Shown here piece by piece: positions 45,330-53,873 of a DNA stretch of 64,000 bases. Every line of letters begins with the position of its first letter. Position 1 is the first letter of the stretch. Source of the DNA: Lyngbya sp. CCAP 1446/10 (lineage in GTDB: Bacteria; Cyanobacteriota; Cyanobacteriia; Cyanobacteriales; Microcoleaceae); the NCBI RefSeq assembly GCF_026130175.1, contig NZ_JAIGNI010000005.1, positions 98,679 through 162,678 of the forward strand, read 5' to 3'. The notes under the pieces were generated by a model that saw only the letters and a program-made list of their open reading frames with translations, was not told the origin of the DNA and searched no databases. Position numbers and translations under genes: made by a program.

Positions 45330-45755
45330 ATGAATACTGAGCTTCAGGTACCAAGCGACTTGCGGTTTTTAACAATTGTTGAAAATTGGTTGCTAAGCAG
45401 TTTGGAAGTTGAGCTAGGAGAGCACATCGATTGGCCGCGTCAGTCGAATCGTTTGCGCTTGGTGTTAGCAGAAGCCTATTCTAACGTGATCCGCCATGCT
45501 CACAAAGATCAACCCAACTTACCCGTGTTAATTCGCTTGAATTTAAAAAATCGGGATATTGGTTTAGAAATTTGGGATTACGGTAAAGGTTACGAAATGG
45601 ATACTTACAGTCCTCCGAGACCGGAAGCTAAACAGGAAAGTGGCTATGGCTGGCTGATTATGAGCAGACTTATGGATCGCGTGGACTACAGTTTGCAACT
45701 AGACGGTCGCAACTGTCTGAAGTTGGAAGCTAGTTTGCCAGAAAAATCTTCTTAA
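45330..45755 (+). CDS. RsbW-like anti-sigma factor/serine kinase (HATPase_c)
   Basis: A 141-residue GHKL ATPase of the RsbW/SpoIIAB type. N-box: AEAYSNVIRHAHKDQ; G1-box: WDYGKGYEM; G2-region: ESGYGWLIMSRLMD. No histidine-kinase dimerization domain is present. Known: such proteins phosphorylate a STAS-domain antagonist and/or bind a sigma factor; in filamentous cyanobacteria partner-switching controls hormogonia and stress responses. Target unknown here. It pairs with the RsbU-like phosphatase upstream. Confidence 0.88.
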   Translation: MNTELQVPSDLRFLTIVENWLLSSLEVELGEHIDWPRQSNRLRLVLAEAYSNVIRHAHKDQPNLPVLIRLNLKNRDIGLEIWDYGKGYEMDTYSPPRPEAKQESGYGWLIMSRLMDRVDYSLQLDGRNCLKLEASLPEKSS

Positions 45756-46147
45756 TTAGCTGTTAGTGATTAGTGATTAGTCATTAGTTATTAGTGATTA
45801 GTCATTAGTGATTGACAATGTTTTTTGATTTTAGTGGTTGTCTGTCGCACCGTGCGGTGACAGCCAATTTTTTGTGAAGTCTCGTCCCTCTCTAAGAGAC
45901 TATAAATTTGTTAGCACACTCGTAGATGCAGAAATACCGAAGAAACCGGGTTTTTTTACCATTGGTGGCGCTTCAGCACAGATTTGGGTGAAAAACCCGG
46001 TTTCTGCCTGAATTGGCCACAAATACCAAAGAAACCGGGTTTTTATAATTTGATTGCGGTAGCATTCTTACCAATTACCAATTGCCAATTACCAATTGCC
46101 AATCACCAATTGCCAATCAGTCCCTCACTCCTTTGAACATTCCTATA
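45756..46147. repeat. Intergenic repeats: TTAGTGA STRRs and AGAAACCGGGTTT inverted repeats
   Basis: TTAGTGA/TTAGTCA heptamers at 45762-45812. An inverted-repeat copy AGAAACCGGGTTTTT (45941-45955) with AAAAACCCGGTTTCT (45991-46005), and a further single arm at 46029-46043. AATTACC/AATTGCC heptamers at 46072-46118. No gene seen. Confidence 0.85.
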
Positions 46148-46579
46148 TTAAGGATCAAATTTCTTAGGCCGCAGACTGAGCAATTCTTGGGGAGACGCTA
46201 ATAGTTTGACGGTGACAGAAAGGATTTCTTGCTGATGATTAAGTAGGAACACCCATCCGACATTAATCCCAAATGCGGCAGTTTGCACTCGGCCGCTGAC
46301 CTGAATTTCAACTGTGTCATTTTCTAAAATTTTGCTTACACTTTGCTGGGGTTCGAGCTGCATTCCTCGCGCTTCTGTTTTTAGATAAGTGGCGATCGAG
46401 CTTTTACCGATAATTGGCTCTTCAAACGGCGCGTGCAGAACTCCGTCCTCAGCAAACAAATTAGTGGTCGCTGCAAAATCGCCCGCGTTGAAAGTTTCAA
46501 AATATCCCTGTACCGCAGGCTTTGTGAGGCCGGCCATATTTATAGAGCGAGTTAAAATAGGTCGAGTTGTGGCGGTCAT
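46148..46579 (-). CDS. OCP C-terminal-domain homologue (CTDH)
   Basis: A 143-residue protein of the NTF2-like fold. AVQGYFETFNAGDF, FEEPIIGKSSIATYLK and VGWVFLLNHQQEI align with the C-terminal half of the OCP 330 bases upstream. Tyr26 and the Trp of NVGW correspond to the OCP residues that hydrogen-bond the carotenoid. No cysteine occurs at all, unlike CTDH proteins that dimerize through a disulfide, so this is probably the cysteine-less clade. Known CTDHs carry carotenoids and deliver them to helical carotenoid proteins. Same orientation as OCP, downstream of it. Confidence 0.88.
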   Translation of the reverse strand: MTATTRPILTRSINMAGLTKPAVQGYFETFNAGDFAATTNLFAEDGVLHAPFEEPIIGKSSIATYLKTEARGMQLEPQQSVSKILENDTVEIQVSGRVQTAAFGINVGWVFLLNHQQEILSVTVKLLASPQELLSLRPKKFDP

Positions 46580-46840
46580 AAAAGAAGTGATTGCAAATGA
46601 ATGAATATACTCTAATCATTCTCTTTTGCCCAGCAAATCCCTCAAAAGATATAAGTAGGGTGAGGATAAATTATATTACAAAAGGAATAAGCCGCGATAC
46701 CGATCGCAGCTAAAAGAGCGATCGACCGAAATTAATATTATTTTAAAAAAAGTATACAATTGTAGACCCGCGCTCCAAACCCTTATACAGTCAGTAATTG
46801 CCAATTATAAAATCTTCAACGCGAAAATCAAAAATAGTAA

Positions 46841-46870
46841 AAACCCAGACACCAGAAGGCATCTGGGTTT
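46841..46870 (-). terminator. Rho-independent terminator after ocp
   Basis: On the minus strand, AAACCCAGA and TCTGGGTTT (46862-46870 and 46841-46849) form a 9-bp stem with a 12-base loop, followed by a T-rich tract. It ends the ocp transcript about 40 bases after the stop. The remaining part of 46580-46908 holds no gene; it would contain the promoter of the CTDH gene. Confidence 0.8.
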
Positions 46871-46908
46871 CTGCACCAGTCTGTTTTACTGAAGCCAACC
46901 AGAATATT

Positions 46909-47871
46909 CTATTTGCGCATCAGGTTGAGCAATTCTTTAGGAGATGCCAACAAGTCGATCGCCACAAAGAAAATTTGACCTTGAGGATCAAGCATAAACC
47001 GCCATGCGATGTTCATACCCACATTCGCGCCGAACCAAGGAGTTTCGACTTTGCCGGTAACTTTGACTTGGCGGTAGCCATCTTCTGCGGGCTCCGATAC
47101 ACCTTGTTCGGGCATCATTTTCAGTCCGATACACTCTTCCCGCATATAGTTGAGGATGGCTTCGCGACCGACGATCGGCTTTTGGAAAGGCGGTTGTAGG
47201 GCACCTTCTTCAGCAAATAAACCGACGGCTGGGGTGAAGTCGAAGGCGTTCATGTAGTCGATGTAGCTGAGCACTGTCAGCTCGCTGATACCCTCAATCT
47301 TGGTTTTCACCCGCTCTGCGGCCGCGGTGGGAGTGCTGCGAGGAGCCGAGCGTTTGCCGTATTCTTGGCTGAAATCGGGGTCGTAGCCCATGTGAACTAC
47401 GGTGTTACGCAGTACAGTAATTTGCTGACCCGGATCGAGTTTCTTGATGGTTTCAAGAACTTTGGTGGCTTCGGCAGACATTTGATAGCCTGCGGGGATC
47501 GGAGCGACAGCGCCCTGTTTCATCAACTGTCCCAACTCGTACCAGAAACCGAGTTTGGTGTTGACGCGCAGGGATGTGTAAATCCGGCCGATGGTGGTGT
47601 CGGCGTTGCTGGCGAGGTCAAACATGGTTTTGCTTTGAGCATCCGGCGACATCTGCTTGATTTCGTTCAGGACGCCTTCGACAAGCGCCATGCTGGCTAC
47701 TCCCGGAGCTGCTGCGGTGATGGAAATGCCCATTTCGGTGTAGGCATACCAGAGTAGTGCGAGTTGGTCTTCAACGCTGAGTTTGTAGAACGAGTCCGTG
47801 GTAGCCGGAACAGCGCTAGCAATCTCGGTGTTGGAGAAAATAGATTGAGCGGATTGAATACTAACTGCCAT
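46909..47871 (-). CDS. ocp: Orange carotenoid protein
   Basis: A 320-residue protein. The N-terminal helical domain carries W41, Y44 and W110; R155 of the inter-domain salt bridge lies in VLRNTV; the C-terminal NTF2-like domain has Y203 (in LTVLSYIDY) and W290 (in NIAWRF), which correspond to Y201 and W288 of Synechocystis OCP with the shift expected for its length. It binds a ketocarotenoid, is switched by blue-green light to the red form and quenches phycobilisome excitation. A gene for the recovery protein FRP is not visible in the window; CTDH follows instead. Confidence 0.96.
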   Translation of the reverse strand: MAVSIQSAQSIFSNTEIASAVPATTDSFYKLSVEDQLALLWYAYTEMGISITAAAPGVASMALVEGVLNEIKQMSPDAQSKTMFDLASNADTTIGRIYTSLRVNTKLGFWYELGQLMKQGAVAPIPAGYQMSAEATKVLETIKKLDPGQQITVLRNTVVHMGYDPDFSQEYGKRSAPRSTPTAAAERVKTKIEGISELTVLSYIDYMNAFDFTPAVGLFAEEGALQPPFQKPIVGREAILNYMREECIGLKMMPEQGVSEPAEDGYRQVKVTGKVETPWFGANVGMNIAWRFMLDPQGQIFFVAIDLLASPKELLNLMRK

Positions 47872-48081
47872 GTATATACTTTGGGATTCGCTGTGGGTTT
47901 TACTTGCGTATTTGAAATGTGCGAATCTAACTCTCCCTTAATTTAAATTATGTAACGTTTTTGACAAATTAGAGTTCAAATTTATAAATATAAAGATTTT
48001 GAAAGTATTATGAATGTTTAGATAAAATCATTCTAAATATTAATAGACTTATTACGCATTTTGTGATATGGTTCCTTACTT

Positions 48082-49050
48082 ATGAAAATATCAATTAATA
48101 GCGATCTCATTAAGCAAAAAGCCCTAGAGTTGGGATTTCACAAAGTCGGGCTCGCCTCAGCACAGGAAGAAACGCAGGTAGATGCACAAAGATTGCAGGC
48201 TTGGTTGGACAAGGGTTATCAGGCAGACATGGCATGGATGGCAAACCCGAAACGGCTGGATATTCGATCGCTCATGCCAGATGTACAGTCAGTGATATGT
48301 GTAGCCATCAACTACTACACGCCTCACCAACGCCCCGATAATCCCCCGTTTGAGGGCGGGGACGATGCAGCGATCGAGTATGCTAAGATCTCTCGCTACG
48401 GCTGGGGACGGGATTATCACAAAATTCTTCACAAAAAACTGAAGCTTTTGGCAAATTGGGTGCGATCGCAAGCTGAGGGAATTGAAGCGCGGTATTATGC
48501 TGACACCGGGCCGATTCAGGATAAAATGTGGGCGCAGCGTGCAGGGATTGGCTGGATTGCTAAAAATGGTAATGTAATTTCGCGGGAATACGGTTCTTGG
48601 GTGTTTTTGGGCGAAATCTTGACTAATCTGGAGTTAGCGCCCGATGCGCCACACACTGAACATTGCGGTACTTGTACTCGCTGCATCGAGGCGTGTCCGA
48701 CGGGAGCTATTACTGAGCCTTTTGTCGTGAATGCCGATCGGTGCATAGCTTATCATACGATCGAGAATCGAGCCAAAAAATTGCCCGACGAAATTGCATC
48801 TAATTTACAAGGTTGGGTAGCAGGTTGCGACGTTTGTCAGGATGTTTGTCCCTGGAATCAGCGATTTGCTAAACCAACAGATGTTGCAGAATTTGAGCCT
48901 TATCCTGAAAACATAGCACCGACACTTGCAGAATTAGAAGAAATTTCCGATGAGGAGTGGAACCGCAGATTTACAGCTTCGGCGCTGCGGCGAATTAAAC
49001 CCGAAATGCTGCGGCGGAATGCCAAAGCCAGTCAAATTAATAGTCATTAG
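48082..49050 (+). CDS. queG: Epoxyqueuosine reductase
   Basis: A 322-residue enzyme. Two ferredoxin-like cluster motifs are present, CGTCTRCIEACPTGA and GCDVCQDVCPWNQ. The cobalamin-binding region contains AVSICINYYTP-like sequence (VICVAINYYTP). It reduces epoxyqueuosine to queuosine in tRNA (Asp, Asn, His, Tyr), the last step of queuosine synthesis. Single gene, divergent from ocp; followed by repeats. Confidence 0.94.
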   Translation: MKISINSDLIKQKALELGFHKVGLASAQEETQVDAQRLQAWLDKGYQADMAWMANPKRLDIRSLMPDVQSVICVAINYYTPHQRPDNPPFEGGDDAAIEYAKISRYGWGRDYHKILHKKLKLLANWVRSQAEGIEARYYADTGPIQDKMWAQRAGIGWIAKNGNVISREYGSWVFLGEILTNLELAPDAPHTEHCGTCTRCIEACPTGAITEPFVVNADRCIAYHTIENRAKKLPDEIASNLQGWVAGCDVCQDVCPWNQRFAKPTDVAEFEPYPENIAPTLAELEEISDEEWNRRFTASALRRIKPEMLRRNAKASQINSH

Positions 49051-49170
49051 TCAGCAGTCAGTAGTCATTAGTCAGTAGTCATTAGTCATTAGTCAGTAGT
49101 TCCACTCTTTTTTCCTTCTTCCTGACATCCGTTACATCCGCGGAGCGAATCCGTTGCCGAACTTCCTTCT
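49051..49170. repeat. STRRs and an intergenic copy of the AADFV-type coding repeat
   Basis: TTAGTCA/CAGTAGT heptamers at 49047-49100, then, at 49111-49170, TTCCTTCTTCCTGACATCCG, TTACATCCG and TGCCGAACTTCC segments that match the coding repeat inside the GT39 and helicase genes. Here the repeat is non-coding on the plus strand and lies just before the pentapeptide gene. Confidence 0.8.
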
Positions 49171-49180
49171 TCTAAAATCC

Positions 49181-50308
49181 ATGTCTGCAAACGAACCCAC
49201 AGAATACGATGCAATTTTGGGCGGTAAAAATCCACCTCCAATTAATGCTGCTTTATTGGGCGGCATAGCAGGAATCAAGCAGCGCTTAGCAAGCCCGCTA
49301 GCTGAAGCAAGGCTAGCAGCACTTTCAGAGGCTCTCAACTACGGAGAAGCAGGTTTAGAAGCAGCAATTACAGTTTTTGACGATGCTGACGAGCGGGTGC
49401 GAGCTACCGCAGCTGCGATATTTGGTCAGGAATCACAAATCATTTTGCTCAAAAAAGGTGCAGCAATCTGGAATAAATGGAGAGTGCAAAATCTACTTTT
49501 GTTGGGCGGTTTCGTAGACTTGAGTTGGGCAAATTTAAGCGGAGCTAATTTGAGCCGCGCTAACCTGAGAGAGTCAAATTTAGCAGGAGCAAATTTTGAA
49601 GGCAGCAATTTGCAAACAGCCAAAATTTTTCAGAGTAACTTGGAAGTAACTAATCTGAGAAATGCCGATTTGAGCGGCGCTAACCTGAGCCGCTCGAATC
49701 TCAGCGGGGCTGATTTGCAGGGAGCTAATCTCAGTCAAGCAAACCTTAGTTCAGTTAATTTTCGGGAAGTTAATTTATCTCAAAGCATCCTGAAAAAAGC
49801 TAAACTCGGTAGAGCTGATTTGACTGGTGCTAATTTGAGTAGTGCTGACTTGAGCGGGGCTGATTTGAGTCTGGCTGAGCTGGGCGGGGCAAATTTGACA
49901 GGAGCAAATCTGGCGGGGATTAAATTAATTCGCTCTAACTTGAATGGCTGGAATTTTAAAGGATTTGTTTTTGCAGGAGCTAATTTGCGGTGGAGTAAAT
50001 TTGCAGGGGCTTGTTTTATGAGAGCTAATTTGCGCGGTGCTAATCTAGAGAGAACTGATTTGACAAATGCTGATTTTTATCAAGCTGATTTTACTGGAGC
50101 TAACCTGTGCGATGCGGATTTTAATAAAGCTACTTTGGCTGGTGCTAATCTCAGCGGTGCTGTTGTGAAAAGAGCAACTTTCCTGAAAGCAAATCTCAGC
50201 GGGGCTAATTTCAGCAATGCTAATCTGAGCGGTGCTAATTTGAAAAAAGCTAATATTGATGGGACAAATTTTACTGATGCTAATCTTTCGCGATGTGCCT
50301 GGACATGA
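49181..50308 (+). CDS. Pentapeptide-repeat protein
   Basis: About 375 residues from the ATG at 49181; a TTG 27 bases earlier would begin inside a repeat element. Residues 1-110 are a helical N-terminal domain (LLGGIAGIKQRLASPLAEAR). From about 115 to the end there are more than 45 A(D/N)LxX pentapeptides, forming a right-handed quadrilateral beta helix. No transmembrane segment. Function of such proteins is mostly unknown; some mimic DNA and inhibit gyrase. The SDR gene starts 37 bases later. Confidence 0.9.
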   Translation: MSANEPTEYDAILGGKNPPPINAALLGGIAGIKQRLASPLAEARLAALSEALNYGEAGLEAAITVFDDADERVRATAAAIFGQESQIILLKKGAAIWNKWRVQNLLLLGGFVDLSWANLSGANLSRANLRESNLAGANFEGSNLQTAKIFQSNLEVTNLRNADLSGANLSRSNLSGADLQGANLSQANLSSVNFREVNLSQSILKKAKLGRADLTGANLSSADLSGADLSLAELGGANLTGANLAGIKLIRSNLNGWNFKGFVFAGANLRWSKFAGACFMRANLRGANLERTDLTNADFYQADFTGANLCDADFNKATLAGANLSGAVVKRATFLKANLSGANFSNANLSGANLKKANIDGTNFTDANLSRCAWT

Positions 50309-50344
50309 TAGTTAGTCTTGTTTGATTTCAATTATGGATTGAAT

Positions 50345-51520
50345 ATGGATAAACTGCCACGCTGTTTTGTCTGCAAGAATAATTTTAAACAGCCGCATTC
50401 TTTTTATCGCGGTTTGTGTTTGGATTGTGGTGAAGTTAATTATGCAAAACGCAACGAAACGGCTAATTTGCACGGGCTGTTTGCTTTGGTGACGGGAGCG
50501 AGGGTAAAAATTGGGTATGCTGTAACTTTGAGGTTGCTGAGGGCTGGTGCTTCGGTAATTGTTACTACTCGTTTTGCTCGCGATGCTGCTAAAAGGTATG
50601 CTGCTGAAACTGATTTTGGCGATTGGGGCGATCGCCTGCACGTTTACGAGTTAGATTTGCGATATATTGCCAAGGTTGAGCGTTTTGCAGAACACCTCAC
50701 TTGTTGCTATCCCCGACTCGATATTATCGTCAACAATGCTGCTCAAACTGTTCGCCGCCCTCCGGCATTTTACCAGCATTTGAGGGATTTGGAAGCTCTG
50801 CCTTTCGAGGTTTTGCCTGCGGAAATTCAGCCGCTGTTAGCGCGATCGCACTTTTTGGCTCATAATCTTGGTGGGGATATGTCAAAAAAGTCGATCGCAC
50901 CGGGAGATTCCGACAACCAAACTGCAAGTGCTTTAGCCTTGACTTTAGAGCAAGAGAACTTGATATCAGAGGAAGATAACTCTAGTTGGTTTCCGCTGGG
51001 GATGTACGATAGCGACGGACAGCAAGTGGATTTGCGTCCTTTCAACAGTTGGCTGATGAAGGACGATGAGGTGAGCATTTTGGAATTATTAGAAGTTCAT
51101 GTAATTAATGCGATTGCTCCTTTTGCTATCAACAGCAGACTCAAAAGGCTCATGAATATTTTTCCTGAAAACAGCAAGTATATTGTCAATGTTTCCTCAA
51201 AAGAAGGGCTGTTTAACGGCGACAAATCTTGGCGTCACCCGCATACTAACATGGCCAAAGCATCACTTAACATGATGACTCGCACCTGCGCCAAAGAGTA
51301 CGCAAAATACAAAATTTTTATGAATGCGGTCGATCCGGGATGGGTAAGTTTTCTACACCCTTATCCTCAAATTTTAACGATGCAAGCACGTGGCGTTCAA
51401 CCTCCTTTTGATGCGATAGATGCGGCGGCGCGCATTTGTGACCCTATTTATGCAGGAATAAATGATAAACGCTATGTTTATGGCAAGTTATTTAAAGATT
51501 ATACTGATTCGCCCTGGTGA
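50345..51520 (+). CDS. Atypical short-chain dehydrogenase/reductase with N-terminal zinc-ribbon-like motif
   Basis: A 391-residue protein from the ATG at 50345. Residues 7-31 contain CFVC and CLDC, a possible zinc knuckle. The Rossmann fold begins at LFALVTGARVKIGYA and has NNAAQTV. In the catalytic region, VSSKEGLFNG supplies the serine but the expected Tyr four residues before the lysine (TNMAKAS) is Thr. So it binds a dinucleotide but may lack normal oxidoreductase activity. An internal inserted segment (residues about 150-230) is longer than in ordinary SDRs. Partner and substrate unknown. Confidence 0.85.
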   Translation: MDKLPRCFVCKNNFKQPHSFYRGLCLDCGEVNYAKRNETANLHGLFALVTGARVKIGYAVTLRLLRAGASVIVTTRFARDAAKRYAAETDFGDWGDRLHVYELDLRYIAKVERFAEHLTCCYPRLDIIVNNAAQTVRRPPAFYQHLRDLEALPFEVLPAEIQPLLARSHFLAHNLGGDMSKKSIAPGDSDNQTASALALTLEQENLISEEDNSSWFPLGMYDSDGQQVDLRPFNSWLMKDDEVSILELLEVHVINAIAPFAINSRLKRLMNIFPENSKYIVNVSSKEGLFNGDKSWRHPHTNMAKASLNMMTRTCAKEYAKYKIFMNAVDPGWVSFLHPYPQILTMQARGVQPPFDAIDAAARICDPIYAGINDKRYVYGKLFKDYTDSPW

Positions 51521-51524
51521 TAAG

Positions 51525-51651
51525 GAGAAGGAAGAAGGAAGAAGGAAGAAGGCAAAAGGAAGAAAGCAAAAGGGTTATTTATCGGTAAGGTGCGTCAGTT
51601 GGCAGAATTTTGATAGACATGAAATATCTCTTGCTGACGCACCATTTTTTT
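51525..51651. repeat. GGAAGAA heptamers and GGTGCGTCAG hairpin terminator
   Basis: GGAAGAA heptamers at 51525-51572, then arms GGTGCGTCAG (51589-51598) and CTGACGCACC (51634-51643) followed by A and seven T residues (51645-51651), a plausible terminator for the SDR gene. Another GGTGCGTCAG half-copy follows at 51654. Confidence 0.8.
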
Positions 51652-51791
51652 GCGGTGCGTCAGTTTTGAGGTTATTGGTTGGAAACAATAATTATCCAAA
51701 CTGACACACCCTACTTGATGGTTATTTATCTGTAGAGTGCGTTATTTTTGAAATTATCAAATAGTTGCATTTAAAATGTATAATAAAATGG

Positions 51792-51867
51792 GGCAGTGTA
51801 GCTTAGTGGTAGAGCGATCGCCTCTACAAGGCGAGAGACAACCGTTTGATTCGGTTCGCTGCCACCA
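51792..51867 (+). tRNA. tRNA-Val(UAC)-like, unusual
   Basis: A full cloverleaf can be drawn: acceptor GGCAGTG with CGCTGCC (one G-U), D-arm GCTT/GAGC, anticodon stem TCGCC/GGCGA with loop TCTACAA (anticodon TAC at 51825-51827, Val), a 5-base variable loop, T-stem AACCG/CGGTT, discriminator A and encoded CCA. Odd: position 33 is C instead of U, and the T-loop is TTTGATT instead of TTCRANN. The encoded CCA is unusual for cyanobacteria. It could be a tRNA-like gene of mobile origin or a decayed tRNA. Confidence 0.65.
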
Positions 51868-51938
51868 GCAACGTAGTTTAAGTGGTAGAATTCCCTGGAG
51901 TATACCGGGAGATGCGGGTGCGATTCCCGCCGTTGCTA
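51867..51938 (+). tRNA. Second tRNA-like sequence (apparent GUA anticodon)
   Basis: It starts at the last base of the preceding CCA. Acceptor AGCAACG pairs fully with CGTTGCT; D-stem GTTT/GAAT; T-stem GCGGG/CCCGC with loop TGCGATT; anticodon stem CCCTG/CCGGG has one T-C mismatch. The loop GAGTATA gives anticodon GTA (Tyr) but with A at position 33. These departures make a functional tRNA doubtful; the anticodon is uncertain. Followed by a T-run (51939-51945). Tandem with the first. Confidence 0.5.
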
Positions 51939-52013
51939 TCTTTTTTGCATTAACAATCAAGAGGTAATGGGTAATATAGAATAGATTCGCCGTTCCTTAT
52001 TTGCTATTGTCCA

Positions 52014-52652
52014 ATGACCAAAGTAATTATTTTTGATTTTGACGGCACTTTAGCAGATACAATCGACATTCTTCTGAGCATCACCAACCGTTTGTCAGAA
52101 GAATTCGGCTTTAAGTCTGCGACAAAAGAGGAAGTCGCTCAACTGAGTAATTTAACTTCTTGGCAAATCCTTAGGTATTCTGGCATTTCTATCTTCAAAG
52201 TCCCGCTGCTGATTAGAAAGTTGAAGGCAGAGTTGCGCAGTGAAATTCCCCACATTCAATTATTTCCGGGAATTAAAGAAGTTTTGCTGGAGTTAAAAAG
52301 CCTTGGGTTTCAACTGGGTATTATCACCTCTAATTCCAGAGAAAATGTCTTAGCATTGCTGGAAATTAACGGTTTGCAAGACAGTTTCACCTTTATTTAC
52401 TCTGGTTCAACTTTTGGAAAAAATAAAGTTATTGATAGATGGCTAAAAAGAGAGCATATAAATCCTGAAGAAGTCATTTATGTGGGAGATGAAATCCGAG
52501 ATATAGATGCTGCTAAAAAAACTGGAATTAAGATAATTGCTGTAGGTTGGGGTTTTAATTCTCAGGAGGCTTTGGCTGTACACAATCCCGATTTTTTGAT
52601 TGAACGCCCCCAGGAATTGATCGAGATTATGAGTAATCTGAGGCAAGTGTAA
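52014..52652 (+). CDS. HAD-family hydrolase (phosphoglycolate-phosphatase-like)
   Basis: A 212-residue HAD enzyme. Motif I FDFDGTLADTID holds the two catalytic aspartates; motif II is IITSNSRENV; motif III lysine lies near GKNKVIDRWLKR; motif IV is VYVGDEIRDIDAAKKTG. A helical cap domain (about 20-85) places it in subfamily I. Such enzymes hydrolyse small phosphate esters; substrate cannot be named. It is followed by a small membrane-protein gene. Confidence 0.9.
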   Translation: MTKVIIFDFDGTLADTIDILLSITNRLSEEFGFKSATKEEVAQLSNLTSWQILRYSGISIFKVPLLIRKLKAELRSEIPHIQLFPGIKEVLLELKSLGFQLGIITSNSRENVLALLEINGLQDSFTFIYSGSTFGKNKVIDRWLKREHINPEEVIYVGDEIRDIDAAKKTGIKIIAVGWGFNSQEALAVHNPDFLIERPQELIEIMSNLRQV

Positions 52653-52788
52653 ATTTATGTAACAGAATATTGCCAAAGTTAAAGTAGTAAATACTTTATG
52701 TCCGGGCAGGTTGAAAAAATGGATTGAGGCTGATATAAAGATAAAGGAAAAGACTTGATCGATCGCTCAAATTAAGAGGAACAGCATT

Positions 52789-52899
52789 ATGTCAGCCTTT
52801 GAAACTTTCTTGACGTTCGGCTTCGCTTCAGTTTTCGCGGTAGCGACTTTAGCAACTTGGTTGCGTTTCACCAATCCGCCTTCTGTTAAACGCAATTAG
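52789..52899 (+). CDS. Small single-span membrane protein, 36 residues
   Basis: A short frame with an ATG at 52789 preceded by AAGAGGAA (a ribosome site at about -12 to -5). The product begins MSAFETFLTFGFASVFAVAT, has one hydrophobic helix of about 18 residues and a charged tail (PSVKRN). I do not recognise it as a known photosystem, cytochrome b6f or NDH subunit, but the size and shape are like those small subunits. Too short to be certain; an independent small gene is the simplest reading. Confidence 0.6.
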   Translation: MSAFETFLTFGFASVFAVATLATWLRFTNPPSVKRN

Positions 52900-52909
52900 A
52901 TCATCAGAC

Positions 52910-53028
52910 TCGGCGGTTTCAATCGCGACTATACAAACGAAATCCGCCTCCGCGGATTGAAGAAAAAAAGTCGGCGGTTGAAACCGCGACTATACAAACG
53001 AAATCCGCCTCCGCGGATTGAAGAAAAG
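52910..53028 (+). repeat. Tandem pair of the CGGCGGTTGAAACCG interspersed repeat
   Basis: Two copies of about 58 bases: TCGGCGGTTTCAATCGCGAC and TCGGCGGTTGAAACCGCGAC, each followed by TATACAAACGAAATCCGCC, TCCGCGGATTGAAG. Ends form stems (CGGCGG/CCGCGG-type). They lie between the small membrane-protein gene and the SWIM gene stop. Confidence 0.88.
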
Positions 53029-53037
53029 ATAAATTTG

Positions 53038-53865
53038 TTAGTCTCCTTCGCCCCGTTTCAGTGCGGCTAAAACTGCTTGCTGGCTAACTGCTTGGTAGAT
53101 TTTGCTAAAATGCTGCTTGAGTGCGTCTGATGCGGGGGAGGATTTGTTGGCTGTTCCTTTTCCGTCCGTTGCGAGGGGAATTGGGCCTAAAATATCTAAG
53201 ACTGTTTCGCTGCTGGGCGGCGGCACAATTACTACTAAAGATGATTCTAGCTGCTGGTTGTATTCCCAAAAGCGATCGACCTTTGGCAATTTAGCATTCG
53301 CAGTGGGGGAATTTTCGCCGGAGTTGAGTTGGGAATTTTCGTCTCCTGGCGTACCTCGTCTTTGGCGGAGTGCGGTCAAAATTTGCTCTTTGGTTCTCCC
53401 GCGCAGTTGAAAGAGTACAAAAGGATCTTCTGTGAAGCGATCGCCCAACAAGTAGTATACTGCACTGATGTGCTTGCAAGGATTTTTGGGGTCAGGACAG
53501 CTACAGCGCGCGTGAATATCAGATAAACTTAATGGAAATAGCGTTTTTCCAGCCGCAGCAAATACATCCTCAATATTGTGCGGCATTTCTCCTGCTAATA
53601 ATTTAGCCGAAAACACCGCTCTTTGCGACATATTTTCAATCACATAATCCCAATCTTCATCGGTTAATGTATCAAGTCCTAAAGAAACTTGATAGGGTTT
53701 GGGATCAGTGCCTTGAACTACGGCAATTACTTCTTGGTTGGGAAACTTAATGCTGAGAACTTTACCTTCCCGCGCATATTGCCACCCGCGTTCTAAACGC
53801 TTTTTGAAACGGTAGGTATTGATTAAATCGAGCCACTGTTGTGTCCACCATTCTCTGTCAATCAT
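53038..53865 (-). CDS. SWIM zinc-finger protein
   Basis: A 275-residue protein. The SWIM motif is CSCPDPKNPCKH (C121, C123, C130, H132), giving the CxCx(n)CxH zinc site. The N-terminal half (TQQWLDLINTYRFKKRLERG) and the C-terminal acidic/serine-rich tail are typical of SWIM proteins that neighbour SNF2-type helicases. The next gene upstream on the same strand is such a helicase, 195 bases away. Probable partner of the helicase; function of the pair in cyanobacteria is not established. Confidence 0.9.
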   Translation of the reverse strand: MIDREWWTQQWLDLINTYRFKKRLERGWQYAREGKVLSIKFPNQEVIAVVQGTDPKPYQVSLGLDTLTDEDWDYVIENMSQRAVFSAKLLAGEMPHNIEDVFAAAGKTLFPLSLSDIHARCSCPDPKNPCKHISAVYYLLGDRFTEDPFVLFQLRGRTKEQILTALRQRRGTPGDENSQLNSGENSPTANAKLPKVDRFWEYNQQLESSLVVIVPPPSSETVLDILGPIPLATDGKGTANKSSPASDALKQHFSKIYQAVSQQAVLAALKRGEGD

Positions 53866-53873
53866 AAGGCGAA

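Noticed and set aside
49154..49180. TTG start for the pentapeptide protein
   Set aside because: It lies within the dispersed coding-type repeat, and the ATG at 49181 begins the conserved-looking N-terminal domain.
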